In this document: positions 1 through 5,869 of the stretch, one piece after another | Position numbering within the stretch: position 1 is the first letter of the stretch | Layout of the letters: each line of letters begins with the position of its first letter | Source: Prevotellaceae bacterium | Lineage (GTDB): Bacteria > Bacteroidota > Bacteroidia > Bacteroidales > UBA932 | Length of the DNA: 6,390 nucleotides | Assembly: GCA_031278495.1 (NCBI GenBank) | Contig: JAITKG010000186.1 | Span: 1-6,390 of the forward strand | Reading direction: 5' to 3' | The notes under the pieces: generated by a model | The model's database searches: none | Seen by the model: the letters and a program-made list of their open reading frames with translations, nothing else | Told to the model about the DNA's origin: nothing | Made by a program: the position numbers and the translations under genes

Positions 1-222
1 TAAAATCACCCACTCCCGGAATAGCCGGAAAATCAGCAGGGAAGAAACTGAATGATAATACTGGAAAGATGAAAGTTAAAATTATTTTGGTCTTTTTGAC
101 AAACGCTAATAATGAAGAATATGCAGCGTATTTTAACCTGGTAAGTTAAAATCGATACAAAGGTAATATAAAGTGGATTAAGTACAAATTTTTACATAAA
201 TTTTTTTAAAAAAAAAGGAAAT
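1..222. other. Unassigned AT-rich leading segment, no convincing gene
   Basis: No recognisable gene was found here. On the plus strand one frame is open from the window edge to a TAA at 147-149 (about 48 codons, ending NLVS), but its product resembles nothing I know. It could be the last codons of a gene outside the window or chance. On the minus strand no ATG occurs between 157 and 1, so a transcript leaving from the promoter candidate at 158-188 would carry a leader of at least 150 nt before any ATG-started gene. The stretch at about 188-222 is almost only A and T. Confidence 0.4.
158..188 (-). promoter_or_regulatory. Bacteroidota-type promoter candidate reading out of the window
   Basis: Read on the minus strand, TTTG (188 to 185) is followed after 19 nt by TACCTTTG (165 to 158). 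This matches the known Bacteroides sigma-factor consensus, a TTTG -33 box and a TAnnTTTG -7 box about 20 nt apart. Transcription would start near position 150 and run leftward out of the window. No gene start is seen downstream inside the window, so the target is unknown. Chance matches are possible in AT-rich DNA, but finding both boxes at the right spacing is better than a lone -7 match. Confidence 0.45.
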
Positions 223-272
223 GATGTGGAGATGTGGAGATGTGGCTGGCGCGGCAACTAATGTGAAAAAAG

Positions 273-301
273 CCCCCTAACCCCCAAAGGGGGAACAAGG
301 G
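273..301. repeat. C-rich hairpin repeat, copy 1 (C5TAAC5-AAA-G5)
   Basis: A 29-bp element made of CCCCCTAACCCCC (273-285), AAA, then GGGGG (289-293) and aacaaggg. It matches 26 of 29 bases of the copy at 5905-5933. The second C run pairs with the G run to give a 5-bp GC stem. Read on the minus strand, the G-rich arm is followed by TTTTTT (271 to 266 region), so the element could act as an intrinsic terminator for minus-strand transcripts, including any read-through past nadA. From general experience, C5TAAC5-like elements are common between genes in Bacteroidota. Whether they move is unknown. Confidence 0.75.
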
Positions 302-336
302 ATTTACGGATTTACAGATTTACGGATTTACAGATT
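301..336. repeat. Tandem octamer gattta-c(g/a), 4.5 copies
   Basis: Four and a half direct copies of an 8-bp unit that alternates gatttacg and gatttaca (301-308, 309-316, 317-324, 325-332, then gatt). They sit directly between the C-rich hairpin element and the second GGCTGGCGCGGCAAC word. Short perfect tandem arrays like this are prone to slippage, so copy number may vary between strains. Confidence 0.9.
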
Positions 337-438
337 GAGGCTGGCGCGGCAACTGATGTGAAGATGTGGAGATGTGGAAATGTGGCTGGCGCGGCAACTG
401 ATGTGAAGATGTGGCGATGTGGCTGACGCGGCGGAAAC

Positions 439-526
439 TTTCAACTTTCAACTTTCAACTAAAAAAGCGCATTTATCGCCCGAAGGGCATTTATCGCGCG
501 AAGCGCATTCACTTTCAACTTTCAAC
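439..526. repeat. tttcaac heptamer arrays flanking an 18-bp tandem repeat
   Basis: Heptamer tttcaac occurs three times at 439-459 and twice at 513-526. Between the two arrays lie two full copies and a partial third of an 18-bp unit beginning gcatttatcgc (469-486, 487-504, 505-509). The copies differ only by c/g swaps at the GC dinucleotides, which keep a short inverted symmetry (cgcccgaagggc, cgcgcgaagcgc). No coding potential is apparent. The swaps that keep pairing hint at a small hairpin in each unit. Confidence 0.85.
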
Positions 527-530
527 TAAA

Positions 531-600
531 TTAGCGGCTTGCGCCTCGCCGCTCCGGTCGGAATGACGCGCCTTTGCGCCCGTGCCTCATCATTCCCCTT
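531..600. repeat. GC-rich intergenic segment with a small hairpin
   Basis: This stretch is GC-rich compared with its surroundings and contains GCGGC (534-538) and GCCGC (548-552), which can pair around a 9-nt loop, followed by a gtcggaatgacgcg-like tail. It lies just past the nadA terminator and directly abuts the tttcaac array, so it is probably another part of the same intergenic repeat mosaic. No second copy lies in the window to confirm that it is dispersed. Confidence 0.4.
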
Positions 601-607
601 TTGTGGG

Positions 608-642
608 AAAAGGAGAGACAGTCAATTGTTTCTCCTTTTTTT
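608..642. terminator. Hairpin terminator at the nadA 3' end, probably two-way
   Basis: AAAAGGAGA (608-616) can pair with TCTCCTTTT (631-639), giving a 9-bp stem around a 14-nt loop that holds the palindrome CAATTG. On the plus strand the stem runs into seven T residues (636-642), the classic intrinsic terminator form. On the minus strand, which carries nadA, the stem ends in only four Ts but begins 37 nt after the nadA stop, the right place to end that transcript. An alternative stem, CCTTTT with AAAAGG (597-613), overlaps it and cannot form at the same time. Confidence 0.6.
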
Positions 643-678
643 GCATTAGAATACAACCTGCAAATATCGCAATGGTTT

Positions 679-1623
679 TTATTTCGACAATTCCAGCATC
701 CGCAAAATTGATTTTTCCGCTTTTTTCCTGACAGTTTCAGCAACGAATACTTCCGGCTGTTCATTTTCCAGCGCCCAATAAATTTTTTCGACAGTGGTCA
801 ATTTCATAAATTGGCAATCATTGCATGCGCCGCAGTCGTCAGCAAGGGCAGAAGCGGGAGCCGCAATGCCCGGAAGCGGAAGAAACGTTTTCTGCGGGCT
901 TTCTTTTTGCATTTGAAAAATAACGCCGGGTTCTGTTACTACGATATATTCCTGCGCTTCGTCCTTTCTCGTAAAATTCAATAATGCCGCTGTGGAACCG
1001 ATAAAATCAGCCAGTAATAAAACCGGCCTTTTGCATTCGGGATGCGCCAGCGTTTTCGCGCCGGGATGCTGTTTTTTCAATGCCGCCAATTTTTCCGCAG
1101 AAAACGCTTCATGCACATGGCAGGCGCCATTCCATACCAGCATATCAGCACGACCGGTAATACTTTTTATATAGTTTCCCAAATTCCTGTCGGGCGCAAA
1201 AATAATTTTTTCATTTTTTGGTAAACTATTAACAATTTTCAACGCATTACTGGAAGTGCAGCAAATATCCGTAAGCGCTTTTATATCCGCGCTGGTATTG
1301 ACATACGAGATGACCGTATGCTCCGGATGTTCTTCTATGAATTTCTTAAAATCGTCCGGACGGCACGACTCTGCCAATGAACAGCCGGCATTCAAATCGG
1401 GTAATAACACTTTCTTCTGCGGCGACAAAATTTTTGCCGTTTCCGCCATAAAATGCACGCCGGCAAATACAATTATATCCGCACCGGTAGCAGCCGCCTG
1501 CTCCGACAGTTGAAGGCTGTCGCCAACGAAATCAGCTATTTCCTGCACTTCGGGACGCTGGTAAAAATGCGCTAAAATAACAGCGTTTTTTGCTTTCCGT
1601 AATTGATTTATTTTTTCTACCAT
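679..1623 (-). CDS. nadA: Quinolinate synthase NadA
   Basis: NadA condenses iminoaspartate (from NadB) with dihydroxyacetone phosphate to form quinolinate, the ring precursor of NAD, using a [4Fe-4S] cluster in the cytoplasm. The product has 314 residues, near the length of the shorter NadA type. It begins with the AHFYQ motif (18-22) and carries three repeated-fold domains. Expected cluster cysteines are present: C81 in NAGCSLAESC, C168 in NGACHVHE, and C264/C267/C270 forming a CxxCxxC group (CGACNDC) as in the E. coli type. HPECK (194-198) and TEPG (230-233) are also typical. ATG at 1621-1623 places AHFYQ at the usual distance from the N-terminus, and no upstream in-frame start was found. 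No Shine-Dalgarno site is clear, as expected in Bacteroidota. A weak -7-like TATCTTTA lies 38-45 nt upstream. No nadB or nadC neighbour is in the window. The gene diverges from the M23 gene across 693 bp. Confidence 0.97.
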   Translation of the reverse strand: MVEKINQLRKAKNAVILAHFYQRPEVQEIADFVGDSLQLSEQAAATGADIIVFAGVHFMAETAKILSPQKKVLLPDLNAGCSLAESCRPDDFKKFIEEHPEHTVISYVNTSADIKALTDICCTSSNALKIVNSLPKNEKIIFAPDRNLGNYIKSITGRADMLVWNGACHVHEAFSAEKLAALKKQHPGAKTLAHPECKRPVLLLADFIGSTAALLNFTRKDEAQEYIVVTEPGVIFQMQKESPQKTFLPLPGIAAPASALADDCGACNDCQFMKLTTVEKIYWALENEQPEVFVAETVRKKAEKSILRMLELSK

Positions 1624-1719
1624 AAATTTCTTTTCACATTTTTAACAATTTTTCTTTTCATAAAGATAAAAAAAAATAAAAAATTTATACCTTTTTTTGT
1701 GATGATGAAATGTGTATTT

Positions 1720-1911
1720 TGTGGATAAAAATTTCGTTATTCACTTTGATTTTTCCGATTTACTGTTTATTCACCGGGCATTAACAAAATTAGCGGCGAC
1801 GAACTATTGACAGCTACATTTTTGCTAAAATTTTACACATTATAAACAATTTTTATTGTTAATAATTCGTACTTTTTTCACCGTTGTTAATGGGTGTTTT
1901 CCGGTGGATAA
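1720..1911. other. Cluster of DnaA-box-like 9-mers (candidate oriC core)
   Basis: Against the consensus TTWTNCACA, two perfect sites occur: TGTGGATAA at 1720-1728 (reverse; equals TTATCCACA) and TTTTACACA at 1831-1839 (forward). Four sites with one mismatch lie between or beside them: TTATTCACT 1737-1745, TTATTCACC 1767-1775, TTTTTCACC 1874-1882 (all forward) and GGTGGATAA 1903-1911 (reverse). Two outlying 8/9 sites are at 1630-1638 and 2181-2189. Six sites in 192 bp, next to a very AT-rich stretch and between divergent genes, is the usual look of a bacterial replication origin. dnaA is not in the window; in several phyla oriC lies apart from dnaA. The role is inferred only. Confidence 0.55.
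1840..1865. repeat. 26-bp imperfect palindrome inside the DnaA-box cluster
   Basis: TTATAAACAAT (1840-1850) and ATTGTTAATAA (1855-1865) form an inverted repeat with one mismatch and a TTTT centre. It lies between the perfect box at 1831-1839 and the box at 1874-1882. It could be a protein-binding palindrome or a cruciform-prone site in the possible origin. AT-rich DNA yields such palindromes by chance fairly easily. Confidence 0.6.
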
Positions 1912-1920
1912 ATTGTGGAA

Positions 1921-2060
1921 TTATTTTAATATTTTTATTTGCCGTTTTCATAACTATTTTTAATAATGTTTGACTTTTATTTTTCCAAAAATAGTTTTTA
2001 TTTTTTAATAAAAGAAATGAACAAAAATATAAACAAGTTATTAAAACTTTATTTCAACAA
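1921..2060. other. Very AT-rich stretch, candidate DNA unwinding element
   Basis: Only 20 of these 140 bases are G or C by direct count (86% A+T), the most extreme composition in the window. It directly adjoins the DnaA-box cluster, the arrangement expected for an unwinding element. It contains a 10-bp inverted repeat, AACTATTTTT (1952-1961) and AAAAATAGTT (1987-1996). An open plus frame starting at 1966 crosses it, but its lysine/phenylalanine/asparagine-rich product is what AT-rich DNA gives by chance, so I do not call it a gene. Confidence 0.5.
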
Positions 2061-2085
2061 AGGGCAGGTTCAAATACCAATTGTC

Positions 2086-2216
2086 ACCGGATTATTCCAT
2101 GCGGTGGCAAATACATGCTACGGCGATTCAAAGTTAAGTAATTTTCCTGGCATGCGGTTAATTTTGTATTGAAAATGTAATGTGGAATATTTTACCCCTG
2201 CATGGAATAATCCGGT
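2086..2216. repeat. 17-bp perfect inverted repeat bounding a 97-bp segment
   Basis: ACCGGATTATTCCATGC (2086-2102) returns as its exact reverse complement at 2200-2216; three of the next five inner bases also match. The enclosed 97 bp hold a perfect minus-strand -7 motif TAACTTTG (2136 to 2129, no -33 box seen), a DnaA-like TGTGGAATA (2181-2189) and a direct repeat catgcggt (2099-2106 and 2151-2158). Possible identities are an invertible control segment, a small non-autonomous mobile element, a long hairpin or part of the origin. No target-site duplication was seen at the outer ends. The repeat itself is certain; its role is not. Confidence 0.8.
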
Positions 2217-2286
2217 TGTATAGGATAATTACGCCCACCCCGTTTGGTAACTCGCGCCTTGCCTCTTTTAATCCGTAAATTTTTCC

Positions 2287-2294
2287 TACCTTTG
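2287..2294 (+). promoter_or_regulatory. -7 promoter element of the M23-dxr-rseP operon
   Basis: TACCTTTG is a perfect match to the Bacteroidota -7 consensus TAnnTTTG, preceded by a T-rich run and lying 22 nt before the ATG at 2317. A start site near 2300 would give a leader of roughly 15 nt. No clear TTTG or TTG -33 box lies 17-23 nt upstream; the nearest candidates are cTTG at 2258-2261 and TTTT at 2266-2269. The position and perfect -7 match make this the probable promoter of the downstream gene set. Confidence 0.65.
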
Positions 2295-2316
2295 CCTATT
2301 CGTATTTTTACCCGTC

Positions 2317-3210
2317 ATGGCAAAAAGTAAAGACCTGACCGATGCACAGAAGAAGTCGGATATGTTGAAAAACAAATATCTGGTTACCGTTTACAATGAC
2401 ACTACTTTGGAACAGGTAAGCCATTTCCGCATATCGGGACTGGGGGCTATCATTTCCGGCGCGATGTTGATGATTGCAGTCGTTGTTACCGTGACTGTTT
2501 TGATAGCGTTTACCAGTTTGCGTGAATTTATTCCCGGCTATCCGGATGCGACTACCCGCGAGAAAATCGTTGCCAACGCCTTGCGTACCGATTCGCTGGA
2601 GCAGTTGTTGCACCAGTGGGAGCGGCATCTGACCAATATCAATTTATTACTGTCGGGGCAAGACCCGCCGCCGATAGATATGGAGCAGCCTGCGGCGTCA
2701 ACGGTTTCTTCCGACAACGCTGCCTCGTTTGTGCCGTCGCGTGAAGATTCGCTATTGCGGCAGGAAATCGAAGAATACGATATTTACGACCCCGTGCCAG
2801 CTACCACCAATCCGCTGGAGAAACAGGAATCATTGGAAAACCTGTTCCTCTTCAAGCCGGTGCAGGGCATGGTGTCCGACAAGTTTGATGTTAAAACCAA
2901 CCATTTGGCGGTGGATATTGTGGCTGCGCCGAGCGCGCCGGTGATGTCGGTGCTTGACGGCACGGTTATCATGGCGAACTGGATTGCCGAAACCGGCTAC
3001 GTTATACAAGTGCAGCACAACAATGATATTCTTTCGGTGTATAAACACAATGAAAAGTTATTGAAAAAGCAGGGCGACCGCGTAAAAGCCGGCGAGGCGA
3101 TAGCCATTGTCGGGAACTCGGGCGAACTTACCACCGGTCCGCATCTTCATTTTGAACTTTGGTACAAGGGCGTACCTGTTGACCCGTTGAAATATATCAG
3201 TTTTGAATAG
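2317..3210 (+). CDS. M23 (LytM-type) membrane-anchored metallopeptidase
   Basis: A probable zinc peptidase of the M23 family, which cuts peptidoglycan cross-links or regulates other wall hydrolases. Of 297 residues, 1-40 are polar and cytoplasmic in character, about 41-66 form one membrane segment, 67-180 are a linker with a short helical part (82-112) and an acidic, proline-containing stretch, and 181-297 are the catalytic domain. The zinc and active-site residues look intact: H196xxxD200 (HLAVD, with A for the usual G), H244 in VYKHNE and H276/H278 in PHLHFE. It is therefore more likely an active enzyme than a degenerate EnvC/NlpD-like activator. The signal anchor suggests the domain faces the periplasm. 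The ATG at 2317 follows a -7 promoter motif. Its stop overlaps the start of dxr by 8 bp, so the two are probably translationally coupled. Specific substrate unknown. Confidence 0.93.
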   Translation: MAKSKDLTDAQKKSDMLKNKYLVTVYNDTTLEQVSHFRISGLGAIISGAMLMIAVVVTVTVLIAFTSLREFIPGYPDATTREKIVANALRTDSLEQLLHQWERHLTNINLLLSGQDPPPIDMEQPAASTVSSDNAASFVPSREDSLLRQEIEEYDIYDPVPATTNPLEKQESLENLFLFKPVQGMVSDKFDVKTNHLAVDIVAAPSAPVMSVLDGTVIMANWIAETGYVIQVQHNNDILSVYKHNEKLLKKQGDRVKAGEAIAIVGNSGELTTGPHLHFELWYKGVPVDPLKYISFE

Positions 3211-4345
3211 GAAAAGTATTACCATATTGGGTTCTACCGGCTCTATCGGCGTGCAGGCGCTTGAAGTTATTGCGCAGCATCCTGATGCGTTTTCCGTAGA
3301 GGTATTGACGGCGCAGGACAATGCGGCATTGCTCATCGAACAGGCGGTCGCCTTTCAGCCCAATGCGGTGGTCATCGGCAACGAAACAAAATACGCAGAA
3401 GTGGCGGCGGCATTGAAGAAGTATCCGGTAAAAGTATTTGCAGGCGCGGCTTCGCTGTGCGGCGTGGCGGCTTGGGATACGGCGGATATGGTGCTTTCAG
3501 CGCTGCTCGGCTTTGCGGGATTGCAGCCGGCATTGAACGCACTGAAAGCTGGGAAACCGTTGGCATTAGCCAATAAGGAAACATTAGTGGTTGCCGGCGC
3601 ATTGGTCATGCAGGCGGCACGGGAACACCGCGCGCCGCTGCTTCCGGTGGATTCGGAACATTCGGCAATCTTTCAATGCCTGTTGGGCGAACCGGGGGCG
3701 ATAGAAAAAATCTACCTCACGGCGTCGGGTGGACCTTTCCTGCATACGCTGCCGGAACAAATGGAAAAAATTACCCCGAACGACGCTTTGCGCCATCCAA
3801 ACTGGCGCATGGGCGCGAAAATTACGGTTGATTCCGCCACGATGATGAACAAAGGGCTGGAGGTGATAGAGGCGCACTGGCTGTTTTCGCTGCCTGCCGA
3901 AAAAATAGCGGTGCTGGTGCATCCGCAGTCTATCGTCCATTCTATGGTGCAATTCGCCGACGGCGCGGTGAAGGCGCAACTCGGCATTCCCGATATGAAA
4001 TTGCCGATACAGTATGCTTTGGGTTTTCCGCAACGCTTGCCGCTTGCTGCGCCGCGCGTGGACTTTCCGGAAATGGGGGCATTGACTTTCTTCGCGCCCG
4101 ATGAGGAAAAATTTCCCTGCCTGGCATTTGCCCGCGAAGCCCTGAAACGCGGCGGGAACATACCTTGCGCCATGAGTGCGGCAAATGAAGCCGCCGTAGC
4201 GGCGTTTTTACAGGAGCGCATTACCTTCTTGCAAATCGCCCGGACGGTGGAAAAAGTTATGCAACGCATTCCGTTCATCGCCGCGCCCACCCTCGCCGAC
4301 CTGCAACAAACCGACGCAGCGGCGCGGGCGTTAGTTAAGAACTAA
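3203..4345 (+). CDS. dxr: 1-deoxy-D-xylulose 5-phosphate reductoisomerase
   Basis: Dxr (IspC) converts 1-deoxy-D-xylulose 5-phosphate to 2-C-methyl-D-erythritol 4-phosphate with NADPH, the committed step of the MEP isoprenoid pathway and the target of fosmidomycin. At 380 residues it is close to the usual length. Seen: NADPH-binding GSTGSIG (10-16), ALANKE (121-126), metal ligands D150, E152 and E220 (VDSEH, KGLEVIEAH), the flexible loop SGGPF (175-179) and catalytic histidines H198 (LRHPNW) and H246 (HPQSIVHSM), spaced as in the E. coli enzyme. The start appears to be TTG at 3203: an in-frame TGA stands at 3188-3190, and no ATG or GTG occurs before the GSTGSIG motif. It overlaps the M23 gene by 8 bp, consistent with coupled translation. 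rseP follows after 96 bp; dxr-rseP adjacency is common in bacteria. Confidence 0.97.
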   Translation: MNRKSITILGSTGSIGVQALEVIAQHPDAFSVEVLTAQDNAALLIEQAVAFQPNAVVIGNETKYAEVAAALKKYPVKVFAGAASLCGVAAWDTADMVLSALLGFAGLQPALNALKAGKPLALANKETLVVAGALVMQAAREHRAPLLPVDSEHSAIFQCLLGEPGAIEKIYLTASGGPFLHTLPEQMEKITPNDALRHPNWRMGAKITVDSATMMNKGLEVIEAHWLFSLPAEKIAVLVHPQSIVHSMVQFADGAVKAQLGIPDMKLPIQYALGFPQRLPLAAPRVDFPEMGALTFFAPDEEKFPCLAFAREALKRGGNIPCAMSAANEAAVAAFLQERITFLQIARTVEKVMQRIPFIAAPTLADLQQTDAAARALVKN

Positions 4346-4441
4346 AAATAATGTGCTAATTTAATGAATAGTTGAAAATGGAGAGTGGAAAATTGGCGGA
4401 CGCCATAATTAAAAATTAGAAATCAGAAATTAGAAATCAAC
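4346..4441 (+). repeat. dxr-rseP spacer with attagaaatca repeats reaching the rseP start
   Basis: The spacer contains a small hairpin GGCG-ga-CGCC (4395-4404) and two copies of attagaaatca (4415-4425 and 4429-4439, period 14), preceded by aattaaaa. The last copy ends two bases before the rseP ATG, so the repeats form the ribosome-binding region. No TAnnTTTG promoter motif and no terminator with a T-tract are seen, so rseP is probably transcribed from upstream. Similar aattaag units occur at 5934-5965. Confidence 0.7.
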
Positions 4442-5830
4442 ATGGAAGTTTTAATAAAAATCATACAATTGATAGCCTCGCTTTCGCTATTGATAATTGT
4501 GCATGAACTGGGGCATTACTTGTTTGCCCGCCTTTTCAAAATGCGGGTCGATAAATTTTACCTGTGTTACAATCCCTGGTTTTCTATTGTCCGCATAAAG
4601 CGCATAAAAGGACGGTTGTCTTTTAGCTGGTTCTCGCCTGCGCCGCCCGATAGCTGGAAAGCCTGTCCCGGAAAGACCGAATGGGGTCTTGGCTGGCTGC
4701 CGTTTGGCGGGTACTGCAAAATCGCCGGCATGGTAGACGAAAGTATGGACAAAGAACAATTACAGCAACCGCCGCAACCTTGGGAATTTCGTACGCATCC
4801 CGCCTGGCAGCGCATGTTTGTGATGGTCGGCGGCGTGCTGTTCAATGTCCTTTTTGCCGTGCTGGTGTACTGGGGCATGCTGTTCACTTGGGGTGAACGT
4901 TACCTGGCGAATAAAGACGCCGCTTACGGCGTGCAATGCGATACCCTTGCTATGGAAATGGGCTTCCGGCACGGCGACAAAATCCTTGCGCTCGAAGGGC
5001 TGCCGGTGGAACGGTTTCAGGATATTCAATTCAATTTAATCCGCAATCAGGCGAAAGAAGCGACGGTCATCCGACATGGCGATACCGTGACGTTCCGTAT
5101 CGACGAGCGGTACATGAAAGCATTGCTGAATAAGCGGCATTTTGTGTTTGAACCACGCATACCTTTTGAAATAGCTTACATTCCCGATACCTCCCGCAAT
5201 GCGCATGCGGGATTGCACGCCGGCGACCGCGTGGTGGCGGTGGATTCGCTGCCGGTGTTCATCCTGCAGGACGTGCGGCAGGCATTGCAACAACGGAAAA
5301 GCCAAACCGTACAACTCACCGTTGACCGCCACGATACATTGCTGGTCGTGCCGGTAAGCGTCAGCGAACATGGGGCGATAGGAGTAGTGATGAACAACCT
5401 GCTGGGCTGCTTTTTCCCGGTAGTCGAAAAGAGGTATTCGTTCTTTGCCGCGCTGCCTGCGGGAGTCAGCAAGGGTTACACGACCATTGTCAATTATGTA
5501 AAAGAGCTGGGATTGATATTTTCGCCGAAAACGGAAGCATACAAATCGCTCGGCAGTTTTATCACCATTGCCAATATTTTTCCCGGCACATGGGACTGGG
5601 AAACCTTTTGGAGCATTACTGCCATGCTGTCTATCATGTTGGCGGTGTTAAATATTTTGCCCATTCCCGCGTTGGACGGCGGTCATTTAATGTTTGTGCT
5701 GTACGAAATAATTACACGCCGCAAGCCCAGCGAAAAAGCGTTGGAGGCGGCGCAGTGGTTTGGTTTCATGTTATTGATCCTGCTTATGGCATTCGCCTTC
5801 GGCAATGATATTGTGCGGAATTTCTTTTAG
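4442..5830 (+). CDS. rseP: RseP-type site-2 zinc protease (M50B)
   Basis: An inner-membrane intramembrane protease that in E. coli makes the second cut of anti-sigma factor RseA and clears signal peptide remnants; the substrate here is unknown. The 462 residues (E. coli RseP has 450) show TM1 about 4-28 with the zinc motif HELGH (21-25), a conserved loop WLPFGGYCKIAGM (85-97), TM2 about 126-148, a periplasmic part with two PDZ-like domains (about 160-220 and 245-315), TM3 about 388-408 leading into NILPIPALDGGH with third zinc ligand D412, and TM4 about 437-455. All catalytic residues are present, so it should be active. The ATG at 4442 puts HELGH at residue 21, as usual. It lies 96 bp after dxr on the same strand, probably in one operon. 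Confidence 0.95.
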   Translation: MEVLIKIIQLIASLSLLIIVHELGHYLFARLFKMRVDKFYLCYNPWFSIVRIKRIKGRLSFSWFSPAPPDSWKACPGKTEWGLGWLPFGGYCKIAGMVDESMDKEQLQQPPQPWEFRTHPAWQRMFVMVGGVLFNVLFAVLVYWGMLFTWGERYLANKDAAYGVQCDTLAMEMGFRHGDKILALEGLPVERFQDIQFNLIRNQAKEATVIRHGDTVTFRIDERYMKALLNKRHFVFEPRIPFEIAYIPDTSRNAHAGLHAGDRVVAVDSLPVFILQDVRQALQQRKSQTVQLTVDRHDTLLVVPVSVSEHGAIGVVMNNLLGCFFPVVEKRYSFFAALPAGVSKGYTTIVNYVKELGLIFSPKTEAYKSLGSFITIANIFPGTWDWETFWSITAMLSIMLAVLNILPIPALDGGHLMFVLYEIITRRKPSEKALEAAQWFGFMLLILLMAFAFGNDIVRNFF

Positions 5831-5869
5831 GCAGCCCTGCGGTTACCGGAAGGAAAATAAAATTTGTAA

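Larger units (their letters stand above)
223..439. repeat. Mosaic of gatgtgga octamers and GGCTGGCGCGGCAAC words
   Basis: Octamer gatgtgga runs occur at 223-245, about 355-385 and 400-422. Each run leads into the word GGCTGGCGCGGCAAC, which is perfect at 244-258, 339-353 and 384-398, with a degenerate fourth copy (ggctgacgcggcgg) from 421. After each perfect copy comes a short tail of the type (a/t)(a/g)atgtgaa. The pattern is therefore a higher-order repeat with a variable octamer part and a fixed GC-rich part. It has no open frame of note. The units are adjacent and of unequal spacing, so this is not a CRISPR array. Confidence 0.85.

Noticed and set aside
273..285. CCCCCTAACCCCC as a telomere-like or quadruplex motif
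   Set aside because: Only two C runs lie on one strand, too few for a four-run quadruplex or telomere array. A simple hairpin with the following G run explains it better.
223..526. Possible CRISPR array
   Set aside because: The units are 7-18 bp, directly adjacent, and lack unique spacers of regular length. No cas genes are present.
531..764. Minus-strand 77-codon ORF with a cysteine-rich middle (CGCWNCRNKNHCDIC)
   Set aside because: It overlaps the nadA 3' end in another frame and crosses the hairpin terminator and a GC-rich repeat. The cysteines come from out-of-frame reading, and the product resembles no known family.
1718..1748. Plus-strand promoter TTTG-N19-TCACTTTG
   Set aside because: The spacing fits, but the -7 box has a mismatch at its conserved second base, it overlaps DnaA-like boxes, and no gene follows closely. 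A perfect -7 box lies much nearer the M23 gene.
1785..2029. Several minus-strand TAnnTTTG matches (1785, 1986, 2022) as nadA promoters
   Set aside because: None has a TTTG -33 box at the right distance, all lie far from nadA, and such 8-mers are expected often in DNA this rich in A and T.
1966..2172. Plus-strand 68-codon ORF in the intergenic region
   Set aside because: It has the F/K/N/I-rich composition expected of random 86% A+T DNA, crosses one arm of the inverted repeat, has no promoter or homology, and fits better as origin-type non-coding DNA.
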